From contig NW_025813482.1 of assembly GCF_021976095.1 (NCBI RefSeq), positions 1,217,501 to 1,281,500 on the forward strand: a DNA stretch of 64,000 nt, written 5' to 3'. Position numbers and translations under genes: made by a program. Of this stretch, positions 57,512-64,000 are shown piece by piece (the first letter of the stretch is position 1; the number at the start of each line of letters is the position of its first letter). The notes beneath the pieces are model-generated. The model saw only the letters and a program-made list of their open reading frames with translations. It searched no databases and had not been told where the DNA came from. This DNA is from Xenia sp. Carnegie-2017. Taxonomy: Eukaryota > Cnidaria > Anthozoa > Malacalcyonacea > Xeniidae.

Positions 57512-59269
57512 ATTACATCTCGTCACGAGTATTTTCTGAAAGTAGTCTTTTTATTTTCATAGGTATCCACTAAGGTGCAAAACCAGGAGAATGAAAAAAG
57601 AAATTCAAGCAGGTACAAACACATAGAAATAGAGAAATATTGAATGGAGAAAAATTTTCCAAAAATATTTGTGCATTGATGAGAGGGGGGTAGTAACATT
57701 TCAGTGTAGTGTTTATATTTACTATGTAGTAATTATTTAATATGAGTGAGGACTATACCATTACACATAGTCCATTTTTCTTTTCCTAAATGGCAACTGT
57801 AGTATTGACGTCTCAGCTGAGAACAAGGCAAATCCACTGGATCGCTTACTGAATGCCTCTCTAAATGGAATTAAGTTAGGAGATCAAATGCTAGAATTTG
57901 GACCAAACAAAGTTACTCTTCAGGATTTATGGACCCTCATTCCACCAAATGAGATAACTAAATATGCTGCCACACTAATTGAAAATAAAACTGTGGCACC
58001 TGGATGGCTTAGTGATACAGTAAGTCAAGTGATTAAACACTCTACAGCTTACATATGATTATCATGCATCAGAAACAAATGTTGAAATAGTAAATGAGCC
58101 TGATTGTTATAGGTTATCAACGCTTTCTTATGGAAACTTTCATGTGAATATCCTGGTGTCCTACCAGCAGAATCATACGTGTGTCAGTTGGTGCAACGAG
58201 GATATAGTACATGTCGACTGTGGGCAGATCAAAATTTCATGGCAATTGACAAAATAATATTTCCTCTCAATATGTCTGGGAACCATTGGACACTTTTGGT
58301 AAATACAATATGGATGCAACATAGCTAAGACAAGAAGACAAATTTTTATTATTTTCAATATTTTCACTTTTAAAGGTAATCGACAAACAAAAAGAGATGG
58401 TATACTACCTTGATCCTATGGAAGGTCATGTAGAAGAAGTTATCAGTGAGGCAACAAGAGTTGAACTTTCACAGTTTATCAAAAGCATTTGGTAAGTATA
58501 TATACATTACTTCCTTGACAAATACCAGTATTTGAATTTCCAATTCAATGAATCAATTCAATGTCTTGAATACACACAGCAACATTGATATTGTGCAGTT
58601 GATAATATAATCCCTTTGTTTACACAGTGCCCTTGTTGATCTAAAAAGTGGGTGGAGCACATCAACTTGGCCTATTATTCAGCCTTCACACTATGTGCAA
58701 GAGGATGGGTTTAACTGTGGAATAATTATTTGCCTGGTAGTTGTTTTGACATTGTGTTCTAAGAAATAACAATTTAAAAAAATCTCTTTTATTTTTATCA
58801 TTTCAGTTTGCTGAATATCTGAGTCAAAATCTTGACATAAATGCAAAGTTTGACATGAGAAAAGTGAGGCAGCACGTGACTTCAACGATTATGGGTTCTT
58901 GCTATGATGACATTTATGAGTAATAACAAAAAAATTATATTTTTTTAAATATTTTAATAAAAGGGGCAAATTATAGATTTTATATAATTGAACTAGACAA
59001 AAACATTAAAGTCGTGATTTATTTGTTGGAATTATCCATAAAATCAATCTGACATTTGTATTGTAACGAATTGTGTGCTTAATTACTATACCATAAGTAA
59101 AATGTGTAAAATTTATTTTATTAGGAGAAATAATTTGGTATGCAAGATTTGCAAGATAGATGATGGTGAAGACTGGTTGGAATGTAATTCATGTGGGCAG
59201 TACTTTCATGCAAGTTGTCTGAATGTTGACTTTGGACAAACTCTGACAGAGTACTTTGCTTGCCCATAA
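57512..59269 (+). CDS. Ulp1-type (C48) cysteine protease domain followed by a truncated PHD finger
   Basis: Exons 57512-57541 (short, doubtful), 57563-57612, 57803-58019, 58113-58298, 58376-58491, 58628-58736, 58807-58919 and 59125-59269; phases all join. The protease core has the Ulp1 catalytic set: His in SGNHWTLLV, Asp in YYLDPM, Gln and Cys in YVQEDGFNCGIIICLF. Ulp1-family enzymes cleave SUMO or related modifiers; the substrate is unknown. The last exon encodes a PHD finger (VCKICKIDDGEDWLECNSCG, YFHASCLN) that stops at FACP, so the final Cys ligand of C4HC3 is missing. Without the last splice the frame would stop at 58921-58923 and lack the PHD. There is no start codon in the first exon: the 5' part lies elsewhere, plausibly the SWIM exons ending at 46319, whose phase fits. 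Confidence 0.8.
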
Positions 59270-59276
59270 TTAGATA

Positions 59277-61720
59277 AGACTTATAGGCCGTGATCTGTGC
59301 CTCAAAAATATGCTTTAAAAATGAGTTTCGTTGGACACCTCAAGGAAGGTCGCAAAATTTTCAAAATAGATAGAAAGTCACTTGCTGTTTGATATTCTTT
59401 TTATTGTCACTTCTAAAAAGCTGCAGTTTTTTAGTATTTCGCGGTTGAATTTCAAAATTCCTCGCTCCTTCAATTTTGAATGTCGCCATTTTTTTGGTGC
59501 GGAACTCTCTGATCTAACTGCCGTTGTCATGGTGAGGCAAATTTATTAACGGGCACCATCTTGAAAGGTGGCAAAAAAGCAATATTCTTAATAAAGTCCA
59601 AGTAAAATGTATATTTTAAATGAAGAATTCTGTCGAAAATTTTGGGAGCAAACCTAAACTGTCACCTTTGCACTTATGTATCAACATAGGAGAAGCCTGT
59701 TTTAGACCTAAATCTTGTCAGTTTTAAGAACTCATGGTTAAATCGTGCGCAACTTCACTTTTCGAAGGATAGCAACGCATCTTTCCATAAATTTTTCCTT
59801 AAACACTAAAGCTTGGTAAGAAATTGATCATTACCACTAAAGAATTTTTTGTTAATAAGCTTTTAAAGAGGCACATCATTATGCATAGGCCTAAGATAAA
59901 TGTAAAAATTGTAGAACAAACATTTAGCAGCTTACAGCTAAGTTACAGATTCCATAAAGTACATGCTTTTCTGATTAACCTGCTTTAAGTGATGCAAGAG
60001 CAAAAATAAAGTTTTAAAAGTATTGCTATCAGGCTATTAGACTCACTAGACACAAGAATTACTTTGATTCAATGTTTTGACCACTCTTTCTACAAGGTCA
60101 CTCCACATAGGATAAGTGAAGTCCATTCTTTACTTTGGAAGAGTAGAATTCTGAAATTTCTCTTTTTAAATATAGAAGGACAACATTTTTTTGGTTTTGT
60201 AGAACCTACACTAAGCATTAAAGTGCTTGCTCACTTACTTCTAACAGAGGATCTTGTCTCCATTACATACCAATGTCCCAAAACCATCTTTAGTTGCTGT
60301 TTCCATGCATTGATTATATAAAGAATGACTTCAAAAATAATTCAGATATTCTTTATTTTAAATCAACATTATAAACTTTTATCAAAGGACACAGAGTAAA
60401 TTAGTTTGTATAGATCAAAATCATAACTACATTTCTTGTTGAGAAATATATATACAGGATCACTTTTTCAATCAATGTGCCAAAACTCTTTCACTCTCCT
60501 TTTCATGGTATGACAAAGACAACTTTTATCTATGAAAGTCCTCGCTAATCAAATTTACAATAAAACAAGTTTCAACCCAAGCAAAAAAACCCCAGCTTTC
60601 TGGCTTCTGAAATGGCTCACTGAAAAAATATTCTTTCTTGAACTGTAAAACATGATCTTGAGCATAAAGCCTTAACTGAAGATTAACAATCATTACAACC
60701 TATGAAAGAGATTGTTGAAAAATACAAAAGTTTACCACTTCTGACATATTGTAAACAAATAGTAACTAAGTTTGTTCTAAGAATCATATAATGTTGAGTT
60801 CTAGCTTGCTGTTTTGAGATTTTATGCTTCTTAACTGAGATTTTTAACTTCTTTTTGCAAAATACCTCTCAGTTGTATACAGAATGCAATAAGAATGACT
60901 TTAGCAATATTTACTCTTGATTAGCAATGGAAGTTTATGGAACTTACATTTTTGTACCAAGTCGCGCTTTTGCCTTTCTGTTTACAACCACAAGTGGATA
61001 TTACTCCTCCGGATGAAAATGGGTGGCAAACGAGTGACGTGAAACTGCAAGTCTGAAATCGTATGGATGACCATTCCCCTAGCGCCGAATTCCCTACTTG
61101 ATAACGTTCATTGGGGTTGTAAGACTGGCTGCAACCTGGCTGTAACTCCCAACGTTGTTTATGTAACAAAGCAGGAGTGAAGTACACAGATGTATGGTCG
61201 TGTACTGCATGCACGAATGTAGATATTGATGACGACAATGATGTTGAGGAAGGAAGAGGAGTTTTTAGATGATGACATTGACGACGAATTCGAGACAGAC
61301 CTTTAAAAAAAGCGCGCCTTGTCTTGCACAATACGATTATAACTTTCAAAATATTATCTTCGAAACAATTGCTAAAATCCAACCTAATGCACGAGTGAAA
61401 TATGTATTTCTTTCAGACATTTTATTTATGTTGCCAGTATTATCGTGCGGAATAGCTCTCTATTAGGTCTGGCACTAGCACACAAAATATAAATAACATG
61501 AAGTTCCCTGGGAAAATGGCGGATTTCGAAATTGTAATGAGCTACAAATTTTAAAATTTTAATGTAATATAACAATAAAACTGCAGCTTTTTGGAGATGA
61601 CAAGAAGTAAAACTGCGTTAAGCATGTAAAATTCGTTCTGTCTTGAATTTTTCACGACCTTCCTTGAGGTGTCCAACGGGAATGAAAGAAAATCGGTCAC
61701 AGATCACGGCCTATTAGTCT
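59277..61720. mobile_element. Non-autonomous DNA transposon with ~200-base terminal inverted repeats
   Basis: The left end AGACTTATAGGCCGTGATCT is mirrored at the right end by AGATCACGGCCTATTAGTCT. Pairing continues inward (GTTGGACACCTCAAGGAAGG; AAAAGCTGCAGTTTT; CGCCATTTT) for about 200 bases with many mismatches, so it is not young. If the TIR starts at TAGGCC, a TTA repeat flanks both sides, as in PIF/Harbinger-like elements; this is ambiguous because the flanks are themselves inverted. No transposase is visible. A minus-strand frame of 153 codons at 60921-61382 is unrecognised and may be captured or chance sequence. Confidence 0.75.
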
Positions 61721-61739
61721 ATTTCACGAAATGAGGATC

Positions 61740-64000
61740 TTGTAAAATATATATTGAGAGACAAAATACAGAGGTCATTCGTTTACGAATGACAAACAAC
61801 AATAACAGTTGGGTCCAGGCCCCTTATTAATCAACGATTATCCCATTATGCTCTATCCCCCCCTAAGTCTTTACTAGTATAGGAAAGCGTAATATAAAGT
61901 TGTTCTTTGATATTTGTTCATCCTTTCAATTTTCTAACAGCCCTTTCTTGTTGAAATCGAGTAATCTGCGTAGAGCTAGTGGTGCTTTCTTGCTTGGCTT
62001 TGTGGTCGCTGGTGTAGGTTCACTGGCATCTTCAGGTATCTTGGTTGCGTTTGGTGAAGTTCCATCTGAGGTATCTATGTTCGGTAGTGGTGCTGGCTTT
62101 GGGGTGTCAGTTTGTGTCGCCGGTCCCAGACATGGTAATGACGGTGTTTGTTTTCTGCTGGCTGTCATTTTGTTGGGAGTAAGGTTCTCCGTTGAGACTT
62201 TTGGTATCAGAAGCAGGTCCGTATCAATAGTATATTTGGGTGACTGCTCTTGTACAGGTGTGAATTGCCGGAGAAATTTTCTGTTTCTAAGTGTAATTCT
62301 GTTGGACCCATCGACTTTTATGCGGTATTGATCGTGTTGAAGGACTTCGATGACTGTTCCAGTCTTGTCCCATTTCGTAGGGTACGGTCCTGTTTGGTTC
62401 TGTATTCTTACGTGATGACCAATGGACAGAGGTGGTAATCTTCTTGTGTGTTCTGACCAACGTTCCGCCGCTCTCATGTGCCGGTTTCGTAAAGCCTCCT
62501 CGCGAGCAATGAGTGTTTCACTCCAGGTGGCGTGTGGCCTATAACGGCCGGGGAAAATTGGTATGAAATCCTTAATCGGTCTGCCGAAGACGCATTGGGC
62601 CGGTGATAATTTCGTATCGGTATCAGGCGTGTTACGATATCGTAGAACAGCAATTTGTAGGGCGTTTGTGTTGAGGCTACCAGTGGGACCGGTATTGTTC
62701 GTGGTGAGGCGTTTCACAGTTTTAACGGCAACCTCAGCGCGGCAATTTGAGTGCGGAAATGCAACGGAGGTGAGGCGGTGGTGTACCCCCCATTGTTTGA
62801 GGAACTGCCGTGTTTTGACGGCGGTGAATTCGGGTCCGCCGTCCGTAGCGCATTCGTCTGGGATCCCAAAGGTGGTGAAGACGCGACGTAGGCAATTGAT
62901 TAGTCCGTCGCAACCGTCTTTGGCTCGTTCGATAATAGGCCAGTTAGAGTAACTGTCTACGATTACGAGATAGTTGGATCCTTTTTAGTGGAAATAATCC
63001 GCACAGATGCACTGGAAGGGGTAGACTGGTGAGATGGTTGGTGTGGGTGGTGCGCTGGGTTGAGATGGTGCCATCCGGTTGCAGTGGTTGCATTGCGTAC
63101 GCATTGCTGCGATATCTGAGGTGATTCCTGGCCAGAAGACTGAGTCCTCTGCGAGGGATGTCATAGATGATATGCCCTGGTGTGCCGGGTGTAGCACTTC
63201 CAGGATATTTTTGCTTGACAGTGGTGGGATAACCACACGATCTCTGTACATGATGACGCCGTCCACTGTGTAGAGGCTGTGACGAAACTGGTAGTATTCT
63301 TGTAATGGTGTTGGGAGGTCATTACGTGAAGCTGGAAAGCCAGATTCAATGACAATCATGAGATCGTGCATAGTGGTGTCGCTGGCAGTTGCCATGCGCA
63401 CCCTGTCCCAGGTTGTGGCGACGTTTGTAAGTGCTAGAGAAGCGAGTGAAGCGATGGTTTCGTCAAAGCCGGTGTGTGTAGTGGTGTCCTTTAACTCTGC
63501 GATGTCGTCCTGGAGGTGAAGCATGGTGGGGTTCTCTGGACCTGTGGGGTGGCGGGAGATCGCATCGACGGCTTTGTGACGGATACCAGGGATATGGATC
63601 ATTTGGAACCTGTATCTCAGTGTCTTCTCCTTGAGATTACGTAGGCGGGGGTTTGGGATGTTTTCCAATGTCCGATCACCGAATAGTTTGAGCAGAGGTT
63701 TGTCGAGGGCGTCTGCGACTGCCAGTGCCTCCCCTTCTATAGGTGCATATCGGGATTCAGCGGCATGTGTGAAGCGGCTGCCGACAAGGCTGATCTTCCA
63801 CCCGGTGTGGCAGCATAGTGGTCCAGTCGATTGGCATTCACAGTGTTTTTGGAGTAGCCAAAAGTCGAGGCCGTGTTTTGACCAATCAGTGGCAAGACAA
63901 GAGGGACGTGTCTTGTCAAAGATGCGAACGCCCTCATGGATTTCATTTATGATTACGGATTTGGATTCCTCAAAGAGTGCATTGAGTTCCTCGTCCCAAT
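61740..64000 (-). mobile_element. Ty3/Gypsy LTR retrotransposon fossil, 3' part (cut by window end)
   Basis: Minus-strand pol remains run from the window edge leftward: reverse transcriptase/RNase H remnant, a connection region, the integrase zinc-binding HHCC module (HPAHQG ... CNHCNRM), integrase core, and an integrase C-terminal tail ([13 protein letters not shown], then a basic [11 protein letters not shown] region). It is broken, with roughly three interruptions of the pol frame in the visible part. A purine run (CCCCCC on the plus strand at about 61857-61863) followed by about 100 bases could be the polypurine tract and a short 3' LTR (about 61740-61850), but the 5' LTR is outside the window, so this is unproven. 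Base composition is clearly GC-richer than the surroundings. Confidence 0.85.

Noticed and set aside
60921-61382. 153-codon minus-strand frame inside the TIR element
   Set aside because: No domain recognised; kept only as a note in the element entry.

Overview
The window is AT-rich animal DNA: many-exon genes with short GT-AG introns, metazoan orthologues (TMEM106, 5-lipoxygenase, PSMA2, MRPL16, GATD1, ERCC6L/PICH), many small inverted-repeat transposons and one Ty3/Gypsy fossil. A lipoxygenase beside MULE/SWIM and Ulp1 genes in AT-rich DNA suggests a cnidarian or another early-branching animal. That is inference from gene content, not proof. Gene models below were assembled by eye from splice sites, phase continuity and remembered human proteins; no search was run.

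Layout. 706-3966 (+) is the 3' part of a TMEM106-like membrane protein. 6831-18719 (+) is a 16-exon animal lipoxygenase with a PLAT domain. 19195-20124 (-) is a decayed intronless 3'-5' exonuclease copy. 20560-26602 (+) is proteasome subunit alpha-2, with a palindromic minisatellite transposon in one intron. 27495-39102 is a three-fold tandem duplication; each unit holds a minus-strand two-pass membrane protein of unknown function and a plus-strand mitochondrial ribosomal protein L16, and the third L16 has lost its main exon. 40674-44267 (-) is a complete seven-exon GATD1-like gene.

44890-59269 is the most unusual part. A MULE-type SWIM zinc-finger gene begins (44890-46319) and phase-compatible Ulp1 protease plus PHD exons follow at 57512-59269. 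Between them lies an 11.1 kb block with 1.4 kb direct repeats at its ends. It reads as a circularly permuted ERCC6L locus: exons 16-20, then a fragment of a GPCR gene, then exons 1-18. The upstream ERCC6L tail carries a large array of an acidic 11-residue repeat that the downstream copy lacks. This could be insertion of a circular DNA, a trimmed tandem duplication, or an assembly artefact.

59277-61720 is a non-autonomous inverted-repeat element sitting just after a truncated PHD finger. 61740-64000 (-) is a Ty3/Gypsy retrotransposon fossil cut by the window end.

Caution on sequence quality: at least three otherwise healthy genes (lipoxygenase, PSMA2, SWIM gene) carry a single-base frame break, each in a homopolymer run. 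This looks like uncorrected long-read indels, and some other broken frames here may have the same cause.
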